From Aldehydirespirator sp963667505 (GTDB lineage: Bacteria > Actinomycetota > Acidimicrobiia > Acidimicrobiales > Aldehydirespiratoraceae), in NCBI GenBank assembly GCA_963667505.2, contig OY763490.2, forward strand, positions 372,001 through 436,000: 64,000 nucleotides of DNA. Reading direction: 5' to 3'. Positions within the stretch are counted from its first letter, which is position 1. Every line of letters starts with the position of its first letter. The notes beneath the pieces are model-generated. The model saw nothing but the letters and a program-made list of their open reading frames with translations. It searched no databases and had not been told where the DNA came from. Positions 1 to 7,640 of this stretch are shown in pieces. A program made the position numbers and the translations under genes.

Positions 1-1368
1 CTGCTCGAAGCCGACGTGAGCCTGGACGTGGTGTCCAGCCTGACCGGACGCATCCGCGAGCGGGCGACGGGCGAGGAGCTGTCGCGGGCCCTGAATCCGG
101 CCCAGCAGGTGGTGAAGATCGTCCGGTCCGAGATCACCGCCAGCCTCGGCGGCGAGCGCCTGGCCATCACCTACGCGTCCAAGCCGCCCACGGTGGTGCT
201 CCTCGCCGGCCTTCAGGGCTCGGGCAAGACCACCAACGCGGCCAAGCTGGCGCAGTGGTTCCTGCGCCAAGGTCGCAACCCGCTGCTCGTCGGCGCCGAC
301 CTGCAGCGCCCGGCCGCGGTCGAGCAGCTCCGCACTCTCGGGGACCGCATCGGAGTGCCGGTGTTCAGCGAGCCGTCGGGCCCGGTGCGTTCGGCGGCCG
401 CTTCGCTGGCCGAGGCCGACCGCCTCGGACGCGACGTGGTGATCGTCGACACCGCGGGCCGCTTGTCCATAGACGCCGAAATGATGGACCAGGCCCGGCG
501 CATTTCCGACGCGGTGCGCCCCCACCTCACGCTGCTCGTCGTCGATGCGATGACCGGCCAGGACGCCGCCGCGACGGCCAAGACGTTCCACGAGATCTTG
601 GCCCTCGACGGAGTGATCCTCACCAAGCTCGACGGCGACGCCCGGGGCGGCGCCGCCCTGTCGGTGAAGGAGGTCGTGGGCCGGCCTATCGCCTTCGCAT
701 CGACCGGCGAGAAGATCGACGACTTCGAGCCGTTCCATCCCGACCGTCTCGCCAGCCGGATCCTCGGCATGGGCGACGTGGAGACGCTCATCGACAAGGC
801 CGAGTCCGCCTTCGAGGCCGACAAGGCCGAGGAGGCCGCGGCCCGGCTGCTCGAGGGCACCTTCACCCTCGACGACTTCCTCGCCACCATGCAGCAGGTG
901 CTGACGATGGGCAGCCTCGGCAGCCTGCTCGGCATGATGCCGGGCGTGCCCCGCGAACTGCGAGGCGCCGACGTCGACGAGTCCCGCATCGGGCGGATCA
1001 CCGGCATGATCCATTCGATGACGCCCGAGGAGCGCACCAGGCCCGACATCATCGACGCCTCCCGCCGTCAGCGCATCGCGTCGGGGTCGGGCTGCCGTCC
1101 CGCGGAGGTCAAGGCCCTGATCGACCAGTTCAAGCAGATGCGCTCGATAATGAAGGGGCTCGGCGGATCGGGTTCCAAGCGCCGCTCAGGATCGCCGCGC
1201 GGCCGGTCCGCCAAGACGGCTGGACGGGCCGGCTCGCCCAGAGCCAAGGGCGCGCCGTCCCGGCGCGGCCGCGGGGGACGCACCACCCCGAAGGGCCCCG
1301 CGCCCGTGGCCAAGACGCCGCTGGCGCTGCCAGGGTTGGAAAAGGGCGACTGGCCCGGGTTGAATTGA
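1..1368 (+). CDS. ffh: Signal recognition particle protein Ffh (SRP54), 5' truncated
   Basis: SRP GTPase that binds signal sequences of nascent membrane proteins and docks ribosomes at FtsY. The reading frame is open from base 1 and the first residues (LLEADVSLDVV) match the inside of the N domain, so the true start lies upstream. The G domain shows the P-loop GLQGSGKT, DTAGR and TKLDGDARGG. The M domain has the RNA-binding stretch around SRRQRIASGSGCRPAEV, followed by a basic Gly/Arg/Lys-rich tail. It leads the conserved block with rpsP, khpA, rimM, trmD and rplS. Identification is secure; only the N-terminus is missing. Confidence 0.97.
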   Translation: MLEADVSLDVVSSLTGRIRERATGEELSRALNPAQQVVKIVRSEITASLGGERLAITYASKPPTVVLLAGLQGSGKTTNAAKLAQWFLRQGRNPLLVGADLQRPAAVEQLRTLGDRIGVPVFSEPSGPVRSAAASLAEADRLGRDVVIVDTAGRLSIDAEMMDQARRISDAVRPHLTLLVVDAMTGQDAAATAKTFHEILALDGVILTKLDGDARGGAALSVKEVVGRPIAFASTGEKIDDFEPFHPDRLASRILGMGDVETLIDKAESAFEADKAEEAAARLLEGTFTLDDFLATMQQVLTMGSLGSLLGMMPGVPRELRGADVDESRIGRITGMIHSMTPEERTRPDIIDASRRQRIASGSGCRPAEVKALIDQFKQMRSIMKGLGGSGSKRRSGSPRGRSAKTAGRAGSPRAKGAPSRRGRGGRTTPKGPAPVAKTPLALPGLEKGDWPGLN

Positions 1369-1405
1369 CCGTTCGCCCCCCGACGACAGAGACCGAGGAC
1401 ACACT

Positions 1406-1708
1406 GTGGCCGTCAGACTGCGACTGATGCGGATGGGAAAGAAGAAGCAGCCCACATACCGGGTGGTCGCGGCGGACTCCCGCTCGCCCCGCGACGGGCG
1501 CTTCATCGAGATCATCGGCTTCTACGAGCCCCGCCGCGACCCGTCGGTGGTGCGCATCGACAACGACCGGGCGTTGCACTGGCTGCGCCACGGCGCCCAG
1601 CCCTCTGAGCGGGTCGAGAAGCTGCTGCGCATCAGCGGCGCCTGGGACGCCTTCAAGGGCACGGCGGAGGCCTCGGCGTCCGCGGGCACTGACGGAGCCT
1701 CGGCGTGA
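1406..1708 (+). CDS. rpsP: 30S ribosomal protein S16
   Basis: Small-subunit ribosomal protein of 100 residues. The N-terminus MAVRLRLMRMGKKKQPTYRV and the segment PRDGRFIEIIGFYEP are typical of S16. The start is GTG, 37 bases after ffh. Its TGA overlaps the GTG of khpA by four bases, implying translational coupling. The C-terminus has a short Ala/Ser-rich tail beyond the conserved core, as in many actinobacterial S16 proteins. Confidence 0.97.
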   Translation: MAVRLRLMRMGKKKQPTYRVVAADSRSPRDGRFIEIIGFYEPRRDPSVVRIDNDRALHWLRHGAQPSERVEKLLRISGAWDAFKGTAEASASAGTDGASA

Positions 1709-1959
1709 CCGAGTTCGCGCCCACCGCGCAGGCGCTGTGCCGTTACGTGGTGTCGAGCATCGTCGACGACACCGATGCGGTGCAGATCACCGCGTCGGCC
1801 GTGGGCGACAACACTGTCAGGCTCGACGTGCGGGTGGCCCAGGGCGAGATGGGACGGGTGATCGGCAAGCGAGGCCGGGTGGCTCACGCCATACGGACGC
1901 TGGTGCGAGCGGCTGGATCGCGCGACGATGCGGACATCGAGGTCGAGTTCGTCGACTGA
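1705..1959 (+). CDS. khpA: KH-domain RNA-binding protein KhpA
   Basis: Small single-KH-domain protein (84 residues) of the KhpA/YlqC family, which binds RNA and is usually encoded between rpsP and rimM, as here. The nucleic-acid-binding loop GKRGRVAHAIRTLV matches the GxxG motif region (VIGKRGR). The GTG start overlaps the rpsP stop. Its 3' end overlaps the predicted rimM start by 32 bases. Family members are linked to translation and cell division control; the precise role here is not visible. Confidence 0.93.
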   Translation: MTEFAPTAQALCRYVVSSIVDDTDAVQITASAVGDNTVRLDVRVAQGEMGRVIGKRGRVAHAIRTLVRAAGSRDDADIEVEFVD

Positions 1960-2458
1960 TCACGACCCCTCGCCGGGCGCCGGCGCCGAGCGCCTGCTGG
2001 AAGTGGGCCGGATCGGAAGGCCCCACGGTGTCCGCGGCGAGGTCACGGTGACGCTGGTCACGAACCGCCTTGAGCGCCTCGCGGTCGGGTCGGAGCTTCA
2101 GACCGACAGGGGAACGCTGCGGGTGGTTTCCTGTCGCCCCCACCAGCAGCGGCATCTGGTCGCCTTCAGCGGCATCGACGGCCGGGCCGAGGCGGATGCG
2201 CTGCGGGGCCTGGCGCTGCGGGCCGCCCCCATCGACGATCCTGCCGAGCTGTGGGTGCACGAGCTGATCGGCGCCCGGGTCATCGACCAGCACGGCATCG
2301 GCAGGGGCTCGGTGGCCCATGTGGTGGCCGGCCCGGCGGGCGACCTGCTGGAGCTCGCGGACGGCACCCTCGTGCCGCTCCGCTTCGTCGTCGGCCCCGT
2401 CGAGGGCGACCTGATCGAGGTGGACGTCCCCGACGGGCTCTTCGAGACAGCCCCTTGA
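1928..2458 (+). CDS. rimM: 16S rRNA processing protein RimM
   Basis: Maturation factor for the 30S head, which binds S19. The core begins LLEVGRIGRPHGVRGEV, a RimM hallmark, and the PRC-barrel half follows (ELWVHELIGARV, then DLLELADGTLVPL). The only ATG/GTG/TTG start ahead of that core is ATG 1928, which lies inside khpA, so the two genes overlap by 32 bases. About 26 unconserved Ser/Asp-rich residues precede the core. The TGA overlaps the trmD TTG. Confidence 0.93.
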   Translation: MRTSRSSSSTDHDPSPGAGAERLLEVGRIGRPHGVRGEVTVTLVTNRLERLAVGSELQTDRGTLRVVSCRPHQQRHLVAFSGIDGRAEADALRGLALRAAPIDDPAELWVHELIGARVIDQHGIGRGSVAHVVAGPAGDLLELADGTLVPLRFVVGPVEGDLIEVDVPDGLFETAP

Positions 2459-3210
2459 GCTTCAGGATCGACATCTTCACGATCTTTCCCGACATGGTGG
2501 AAGCGGTCGCCTCGTCCTCGGTCATCGGACGAGGCCGGGCGTCCGGCCTGCTCGACGTGCGGGTCCACGACCTGCGGATGGCGGCCACCGACCGGCATCG
2601 CAGCGTCGATGATGCGCCCTTCGGCGGGGGAGCGGGGATGGTGATGATGCCCCAGCCGCTGTTCGAGGCGGTCGAGTCGGTCGACCCCCAGCGGCCTCTG
2701 TACCTGCTGTCGCCCGCGGGACAGCGCTTCGACCAGCCGACCGCCCGGGCGCTGGCTGGCGGGCCGGGGCTCTCGCTGCTGTGCGGCCGCTACGAGGGCG
2801 TGGACGAGCGCGTCGGCGAGCATCTGGCGGACGGCGAGCTGTCCGTGGCCGACGCCGTCCTCGCCGGCGGGGAAGTCGCCGCGCTGCTGGTGCTGGAGGC
2901 GGTGGGGCGCTGCGTTCCCGGCGTGCTGGGCAACGAGGCCTCGACGGCCGAGGAGTCCTTCGGCGACGGGCTGCTGGAGTATCCCCACTACACCCGGCCC
3001 GCGGAGTTCCGCGGCTGGGCCGTGCCCGATGTGCTGCGCTCGGGCGACCACGCCCGGGTGGCCCGCTGGCGGCGGGCCCAGTCCCTGGCCCGCACTGTCG
3101 CCCGACGGCCCGATCTCATCGAGGCCCGCGGCGGCTTGAGCGCCGAGGAGCGCGACCTCCTGGCCGCCCACGGCCTAGAGGACGGTGGCGACGAGGCGCC
3201 CTACTCGTAG
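2455..3210 (+). CDS. trmD: tRNA (guanine-N1)-methyltransferase TrmD
   Basis: SAM-dependent methylation of G37 in tRNA, preventing +1 frameshifts. The TTG at 2455 overlaps the rimM stop (TTGA) and gives the canonical N-terminus SFRIDIFTIFPDMV; the frame is open further upstream but only as shadow. Knot motifs are visible: GGGAGMVMMPQPLFEAV, LLSPAGQRFDQ, CGRYEGVDER, LAGGEVAALLVLEA and the GLLEYPHYTRP segment. Length (251 aa) is normal. Where many TrmDs have SIGDYVLTGGE this one has SVADAVLAGGE. Confidence 0.96.
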   Translation: MSFRIDIFTIFPDMVEAVASSSVIGRGRASGLLDVRVHDLRMAATDRHRSVDDAPFGGGAGMVMMPQPLFEAVESVDPQRPLYLLSPAGQRFDQPTARALAGGPGLSLLCGRYEGVDERVGEHLADGELSVADAVLAGGEVAALLVLEAVGRCVPGVLGNEASTAEESFGDGLLEYPHYTRPAEFRGWAVPDVLRSGDHARVARWRRAQSLARTVARRPDLIEARGGLSAEERDLLAAHGLEDGGDEAPYS

Positions 3211-3257
3211 ACTCGCCTCTCCCCGGACGGCCGGGCTGACCGACAGCGGAGGCAGAG

Positions 3258-3605
3258 ATGAACCCCACCGACCTCGTCGACGCGCAGAGCCTTCGCGACG
3301 ACATTCCGGAGTTTCAGCCGGGCGACACGGTCCGGGTGCATGTGAAGGTGGTGGAGGGCAACCGCTCCCGCACGCAGGTGTTCGAGGGCGCGGTGATCCG
3401 CCGGCAGGGCGGCGGGCCCCGCGAGACCTTCACAGTGCGCAAGGTGAGCTTCGGGGTCGGCGTCGAGCGGACCTTCCCCGTGCATGCCCCGGTGGTGGAC
3501 CGAATCGAGCGGGTCACGCAGGGCGATGTGCGACGGGCCAAGCTGTACTACCTGCGCGACCGGGTGGGCAAGGCCGCCAAGGTCAAGGAGAAGCGCTATC
3601 GCTGA
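3258..3605 (+). CDS. rplS: 50S ribosomal protein L19
   Basis: Ribosomal protein of 115 residues at the subunit interface. The motifs PGDTVRVHVKVVEGNRSRTQ, FEGAVIRRQGGG and the C-terminal RRAKLYYLRDRVGKAAKVKE are diagnostic. A GGAGG Shine-Dalgarno sits about eight bases before ATG 3258. It follows trmD by 47 bases. In many actinobacteria lepB and rnhB follow rplS; here the next gene is a YraN-like gene. Confidence 0.97.
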   Translation: MNPTDLVDAQSLRDDIPEFQPGDTVRVHVKVVEGNRSRTQVFEGAVIRRQGGGPRETFTVRKVSFGVGVERTFPVHAPVVDRIERVTQGDVRRAKLYYLRDRVGKAAKVKEKRYR

Positions 3606-3984
3606 CGGCCCGCCCCGACCGGATCAGCCTCCGGCCGGGCAGGCCGACAGGTCGAGGCAGGCCCGGGGCGCCTGGGGCGAGCGCAGGGTGGCCCGCTGGT
3701 ACCGCGACGCGGGGTACGAGGTGCTCGACCAGAACTGGCGCACGAAGTCCGGCGAGCTCGACTTGGTGCTGGCCCGAGGCGACGAGATCGTATTCTGCGA
3801 AGTGAAGGCCCGCCGCTCCGAACGCTACGGGAGCGCGCTGGAGGCGGTGGACCGCCGCAAGCAGATGAAGATCCGCTCCCTGGCCGCTCAGTGGCTGCGG
3901 GCCCATGACCGCTCGGGCCGGGTCCGCTTCGATGTGGCCGCCCTCACCGGCACCCGCCTCGAAGTGGTCGAGGCGGCCTTCTAG
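3526..3984 (+). CDS. YraN/UPF0102 family protein (endonuclease-like fold)
   Basis: Matches the UPF0102/YraN family: GAWGERRVARWYRDAGYEVL, then QNWRTKSGELDLVL and EIVFCEVKARRSERYGSALEAV. The E-x-D...E-x-K residues are those of a nuclease-type fold, although the cellular role of YraN is not established. The start is uncertain: between the rplS stop and the conserved core there is no ATG, GTG or TTG in this frame. Candidates are ATG 3526 or ATG 3484 inside rplS, GTG 3688 (which would cut the core), or a non-canonical start such as ATC 3598. ATG 3526 is used here; the core itself begins near 3655. Confidence 0.8.
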   Translation: MCDGPSCTTCATGWARPPRSRRSAIADGPPRPDQPPAGQADRSRQARGAWGERRVARWYRDAGYEVLDQNWRTKSGELDLVLARGDEIVFCEVKARRSERYGSALEAVDRRKQMKIRSLAAQWLRAHDRSGRVRFDVAALTGTRLEVVEAAF

Positions 3985-4190
3985 GCGCGCCCGCGCCGAC
4001 CCGGGCGCCCGTCCCAGCAGCCGCGGTGCCAGTGGCGACGCAGATCCGGGACTTCGGTCGGAACCACCACATAGTGGGCGGTGGCCGCGGCGATCGTCCG
4101 GTTGCAGCCCGGACAGAGATAGGCCTTGGCCGCCCGATACGACGGCACGAACCGCACCTCCACGTCGCCGAGCCGCTCGGGTTCGTCCAT
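3981..4190 (-). CDS. Small CxxC protein of an actinobacterial conserved family
   Basis: A 69-residue reverse-strand protein reading MDEPERLGDVEVRFVPSYRA, then KAYLCPGCNRTIAAATAHYV, DLRRHWHRGCWDG and a basic tail. The CPGC plus HxxCW arrangement suggests a small zinc-binding fold. From memory it resembles short actinobacterial proteins often labelled ATP/GTP-binding without evidence; I assign no function. ATG 4190 lies four bases after the stop of the upstream small membrane protein, so the two probably form one transcript. It is convergent with the YraN-like gene and overlaps its end by four bases. Confidence 0.7.
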   Translation of the reverse strand: MDEPERLGDVEVRFVPSYRAAKAYLCPGCNRTIAAATAHYVVVPTEVPDLRRHWHRGCWDGRPGRRGRA

Positions 4191-4194
4191 CGAG

Positions 4195-4305
4195 TCAGCC
4201 GACGAGCGCCCACACGACCAGAGCGGCCACCACCAGCAGGCCAGCGCCCACGTACAGGAGGTCCGAGGGGCGGCGGCGGTGGGGCCGGGTGGGGTCCATG
4301 CCCAT
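4195..4305 (-). CDS. Putative 36-residue single-pass membrane peptide
   Basis: The sequence starts MGMDPTRPHRRRPSDLLYVG and continues into the hydrophobic stretch AGLLVVAALVVWALVG at the C-terminus. It has a positive N-terminus and one membrane helix, predicting a small inner-membrane protein. It lies four bases upstream of the CxxC protein on the same strand, the main support for it being real. No homology is recognised. An alternative start is the internal Met at residue 3. Confidence 0.5.
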   Translation of the reverse strand: MGMDPTRPHRRRPSDLLYVGAGLLVVAALVVWALVG

Positions 4306-4378
4306 GAGGTCAGTATCGTCGGGCGGCGACGCGTCCGCACCAGGATGCGCCCGAACCGCCGTCCACGCCCTTCCCGAC

Positions 4379-4473
4379 GCTCGGAACGCGATGCTCTGTC
4401 GGTTGTTCACGGTGCGAGTGCGATGCCCCCGCGATTGAGGGCTCGGAACGCGATGCTCTGTCGGCTGTTCACG
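4379..4473 (+). repeat. 33-bp direct repeat duplicating a gene start
   Basis: Copies at 4379-4411 and 4441-4473 differ at one base and include the ATG region of the cytochrome c gene (GCGATGCTCTGTCGG). The upstream copy opens a 14-codon reading frame that ends in TGA before the true gene. This lies in the 147-bp divergent space between the small membrane gene and the cytochrome gene. Confidence 0.85.
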
Positions 4474-4809
4474 ACGCTGGCGGCGCTGGTCTGTGTGAGC
4501 GCCGCCGCATGGGCCTGCTCCTCCGCGGGAGTCCCCGAGGTGCCGGCCGGCCCCGACGGCGAGCCCGACCCGGTGCTGGTGGCCGGACGGCAGGTCTACA
4601 TCGAGCGGTGCGCCAACTGCCACGGCGACGACGGCGGCGGAGGGCGCGGGTCGAGGCTGTCGGGCGGCGCGGCCCTGGAGCGCTTCCCCGGCATCGCCGC
4701 CCAGATCGACGTCGTCTCCAACGGGGTGCGAACCATGCCCGCCTTCGGCGACGTCCTTACCCCCGCGGAGGTTGAAGCCGTGACGAGATTCACACGAGAA
4801 GTGCTTTGA
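4453..4809 (+). CDS. Membrane-anchored c-type cytochrome (lipoprotein)
   Basis: A 118-residue secreted mono-haem cytochrome. A hydrophobic signal ends in a lipobox-like AAAWAC with Cys22, so it is probably lipid-anchored outside the membrane. CANCH at residues 53-57 is the haem attachment site and VRTMPAFGDVLTP supplies the likely axial Met, with the usual C-terminal helix (EVEAVTRFTREVL). The upstream frame is open but contains only shadow sequence. It probably carries electrons in respiration; the partner is not encoded nearby. Its start region is duplicated upstream. Confidence 0.85.
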   Translation: MLCRLFTTLAALVCVSAAAWACSSAGVPEVPAGPDGEPDPVLVAGRQVYIERCANCHGDDGGGGRGSRLSGGAALERFPGIAAQIDVVSNGVRTMPAFGDVLTPAEVEAVTRFTREVL

Positions 4810-4900
4810 AATGATCTAAACACATTGTAAAGTGCTCTCACGGCTTGCCGCTGGCCGTGAATCGGCGGTCTCTCGACTGTCGCATTTCCGGAGGCTTGCC

Positions 4901-6418
4901 ATGCTCGCTACCGTCCGTTCCGCCACCCTCGCCGGCGTGTGGGGCCATCCCGTGTCGGTGGAGGTGCACGTCTCGCAGGGACTGCCGGCCTTCACGGTCG
5001 TGGGCCTGCCCGACGCCTCCTGCAGGGAGGCTCGCGACCGGGTCAGGGCCGCCATCACCTCCAGCGGCCTGACCTGGCCGTCGAAGCGCATCACCGTCAA
5101 TCTGGCGCCCGGCGACGTTCCCAAGGCCGGCGCCGGCCTCGACCTCGCCGTGGCCGTGGGCGTGCTGGTGGCCGACGATCAGTTCGGGGAGAAGCCCGTG
5201 ACCCTCGACGGGGTCGGCATGCTCGGCGAGTTGGGCCTCGACGGGTCCGTCCGGCCTGTTCCCGGCGCTCTCCCGTTGGTCGACGCCATCGACGAGCCCG
5301 CGGTGGTGGTGGCTGCCCGCGACGCCCGGGTGGCTGCGCTCGTTGCCGGTGAGCGGGTGCGCCCGGTGAGGCATCTGCGAGAGGTCTATGAGGCGCTCAA
5401 GGGCGACGCACCCTGGCCGGACCCGCCGCTGGACACGAGGCCACCGCCGCGGGAGCCGCCGCCCGACCTCTGCGACATCGCCGGACAGCCGCTGGCCCGC
5501 TGGGGGCTGGAGGTCGCGGCGGCCGGCGGGCATCACCTTCTGCTGGTGGGGCCGCCCGGCGCGGGCAAGACCATGCTGGCCCGCCGCATCGTCGGGCTGC
5601 TGCCCGACCTGCCGCCCACCGAGGCACTGGAGGTCACCCGGGTGCATTCGGCCGCGGGCCTGATGCTGGCCCACGGGTTGGTGACCCGGCCGCCGTTCAG
5701 GGCGCCGCACCACTCGGCCTCGATGGCGTCGCTGGTGGGAGGAGGCACCGCCCGAGCCCGTCCCGGCGAGGTGAGCGCGGCCACCGGAGGAGTGCTCTTC
5801 CTGGACGAGCTGGGGGAGTTCGCCCCGTCGGTCCTCGACGCTCTGCGGCAGCCTCTGGAGGAGGGTGTGATCCGGGTAGCCCGCTCCCATGGCATGGTCG
5901 AGCATCCGGCCAGGTTCCTGCTGGTGGCGGCCATGAACCCGTGCCCTTGCGGGGTGGGCGGCCGGGTGGGCTGTCGCTGCGCTCCGGGGGCGCTGGCCCG
6001 CTACCAGCGGCGCCTCTCAGGGCCTTTCGTGGACCGGCTCGACCTGGTGATCTGGGTGGACCGCCCCGATCCCGCCGACCTGCTCGACGCCGGTCCGGCC
6101 GCCTCCAGCGCCGAGGTGGCCGAACGGGTGAGCATGGTGCGCGAGCTCGCCAGGCAGCGGGGGGTGAACTGCAACAGCGAGCTCGACGGTGAGAGCCTCG
6201 AGCACTACGCGCCGCTCGACGGCGACTCCACCGAGGTTCTGCGCTCGGCGTTGTCGGAGGGGCGGTTGAGCGCCAGGGGGCTCAGACGGGTGCGGACCGT
6301 GGCCCGCACCGTCCGCGACCTCGACGACGCGGGCGACGAACTGCGGGCGTCCGACGTGCACGCGGCCCTGTCGCTTCGGATGCGTCCCGACGCCACGGGA
6401 GGATTCAGCCGTGGCTGA
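4901..6418 (+). CDS. comM: YifB/ComM family Mg-chelatase-like AAA+ ATPase
   Basis: A 505-residue protein of the YifB/ComM family; ComM is a helicase promoting branch migration during natural transformation in some bacteria. The N-terminal domain starts MLATVRSATLAGVWGHPVSV. Walker A is VGPPGAGKTMLARRI, Walker B GVLFLDELGEF, with RAPHHSASMASLVGGG and AAMNPCPCG followed by the Cys cluster CRC. The C-terminal Mg-chelatase domain ends near LRMRPDATGG. GGAGG precedes ATG 4901. It overlaps dprA by eight bases, making a DNA-uptake pair. Confidence 0.93.
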   Translation: MLATVRSATLAGVWGHPVSVEVHVSQGLPAFTVVGLPDASCREARDRVRAAITSSGLTWPSKRITVNLAPGDVPKAGAGLDLAVAVGVLVADDQFGEKPVTLDGVGMLGELGLDGSVRPVPGALPLVDAIDEPAVVVAARDARVAALVAGERVRPVRHLREVYEALKGDAPWPDPPLDTRPPPREPPPDLCDIAGQPLARWGLEVAAAGGHHLLLVGPPGAGKTMLARRIVGLLPDLPPTEALEVTRVHSAAGLMLAHGLVTRPPFRAPHHSASMASLVGGGTARARPGEVSAATGGVLFLDELGEFAPSVLDALRQPLEEGVIRVARSHGMVEHPARFLLVAAMNPCPCGVGGRVGCRCAPGALARYQRRLSGPFVDRLDLVIWVDRPDPADLLDAGPAASSAEVAERVSMVRELARQRGVNCNSELDGESLEHYAPLDGDSTEVLRSALSEGRLSARGLRRVRTVARTVRDLDDAGDELRASDVHAALSLRMRPDATGGFSRG

Positions 6419-7505
6419 CCGGGGTCTGCACGCAGCGCTGATCGCGTCGCTGCCGAGGGCCGGCTCGCGTCGCATTCATCGGCTCTTGGACGGGCGTGAT
6501 CCCCAGGAGGTCTGGGAGCGGGTGCGCCGCGGCGCGATCGACGGCGAGGTGGCCGACCGGGAGCTGCGAGCCGTCTGGCGGGCCCACGCGGCGGGACTCG
6601 ACATTGCGGCGTTGGAGGATCGTCTTCATGAGCTCGATGCATGGGTCACCACGCCCCGTCATGCCGATCACCCGGGGCGCCTGCGCGACGACGTCGACCC
6701 CGCGCCTGTGCTGTTCCGCCGGGGCCGCGTCCTCGACTGCACGGCCCCGGCGGCAGCGATTGTCGGCACGCGGCGCTGCACTCCGACCGGACGGTCGGTG
6801 GCGGTGGAGCTGGGGGCGGGCCTGGCCGCGGCCGGGGTGACGGTGGTGTCCGGGTTGGCGCTGGGCGTGGACGGAGCGGCTCACCGGGGTGCCCTTTCTG
6901 CGGCAGGCGCGCCGGTGGCCGGTGTGGTGGGCAGCGGCCTCGACCTGGTCTACCCGCGGGGCAACCGAGACCTCTGGGAGTCGGTGGCCCAGGCCGGGAC
7001 GCTGCTGACCGAGGCTCCGCTGGGGGCCGAGCCCGAGGGCTGGAGGTTTCCGGCCCGCAACCGCCTGCTGGCCGGACTGTCCGATGTCGTGGTGGTCGTC
7101 GAGTCCAAGCGGGCAGGCGGCTCCATGCACACCGTCGAGGAGGCGTTGCGGCGAGGGGTCACGGTGATGGCCGTGCCTGGATCGGTGCGCAACCCGGCTG
7201 CGGCGGGCACCAACTTCCTGCTCAGCGAGGGCTGTGCTCCGGCCTGCGCCACCGAGGACGTGCTGGTCGCGCTCGGCCTGGCCACCGCGGGCCGGGTGGT
7301 CGCAGGCGCCCTGGATGCCGCCTCGCCGCGTCTCGACCCGCTCCAGCAGCGGGTGCTTGATGCGCTCGACGACGGGCCGGTGAGCCTCGACCGGCTCGTA
7401 CTTCGGTCGGGCGTGACCGCGGCGGAGGTGCTGGTGGCCAGCGAGCAGCTCGAGTCGCAGGGCCTTCTGGCCCGGGAGGGAGGACGGGTAATGCGGGCTA
7501 GGTGA
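6411..7505 (+). CDS. dprA: DNA-processing protein DprA
   Basis: DprA binds incoming single-stranded DNA and loads RecA in transformation. The Rossmann core is clear: IVGTRRCTPTGRSVAVELG, GVTVVSGLALGVDGAAHRGA, VVGSGLDLVYPRGNRDLW, WRFPARNRLLAGLSDVVVVV, GSMHTVEEALRRG and VPGSVRNPAAAGTNFLL. A C-terminal winged-helix-like domain follows (LQQRVLDALDDGPVSLDRL). The GTG start overlaps the comM stop. Length 364 aa is usual. comK- or pilus-type competence genes are not in this window, so competence is inference. Confidence 0.94.
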   Translation: MADRGLHAALIASLPRAGSRRIHRLLDGRDPQEVWERVRRGAIDGEVADRELRAVWRAHAAGLDIAALEDRLHELDAWVTTPRHADHPGRLRDDVDPAPVLFRRGRVLDCTAPAAAIVGTRRCTPTGRSVAVELGAGLAAAGVTVVSGLALGVDGAAHRGALSAAGAPVAGVVGSGLDLVYPRGNRDLWESVAQAGTLLTEAPLGAEPEGWRFPARNRLLAGLSDVVVVVESKRAGGSMHTVEEALRRGVTVMAVPGSVRNPAAAGTNFLLSEGCAPACATEDVLVALGLATAGRVVAGALDAASPRLDPLQQRVLDALDDGPVSLDRLVLRSGVTAAEVLVASEQLESQGLLAREGGRVMRAR

Positions 7506-7593
7506 GACCTGCGGGTCCGGGCGTCGCAGGGACTGTGGCGCAGGAGGGTGAACGGGCATTGCGGGCTTGATGGAACGGGGAGCGGTACTGGAG

Positions 7594-7627
7594 TGCCTGT
7601 GGACCACCCGTCCAATGCCTGTGGACC
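7594..7627. repeat. 12-bp direct repeat upstream of xer gene
   Basis: TGCCTGTGGACC occurs at 7594-7605 and 7616-7627, a 22-bp period, in the 135-bp gap before the tyrosine recombinase gene. It could be a regulator site or another local duplication. No promoter could be assigned. Confidence 0.45.
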
Positions 7628-7640
7628 GTAGGATCGGGAC

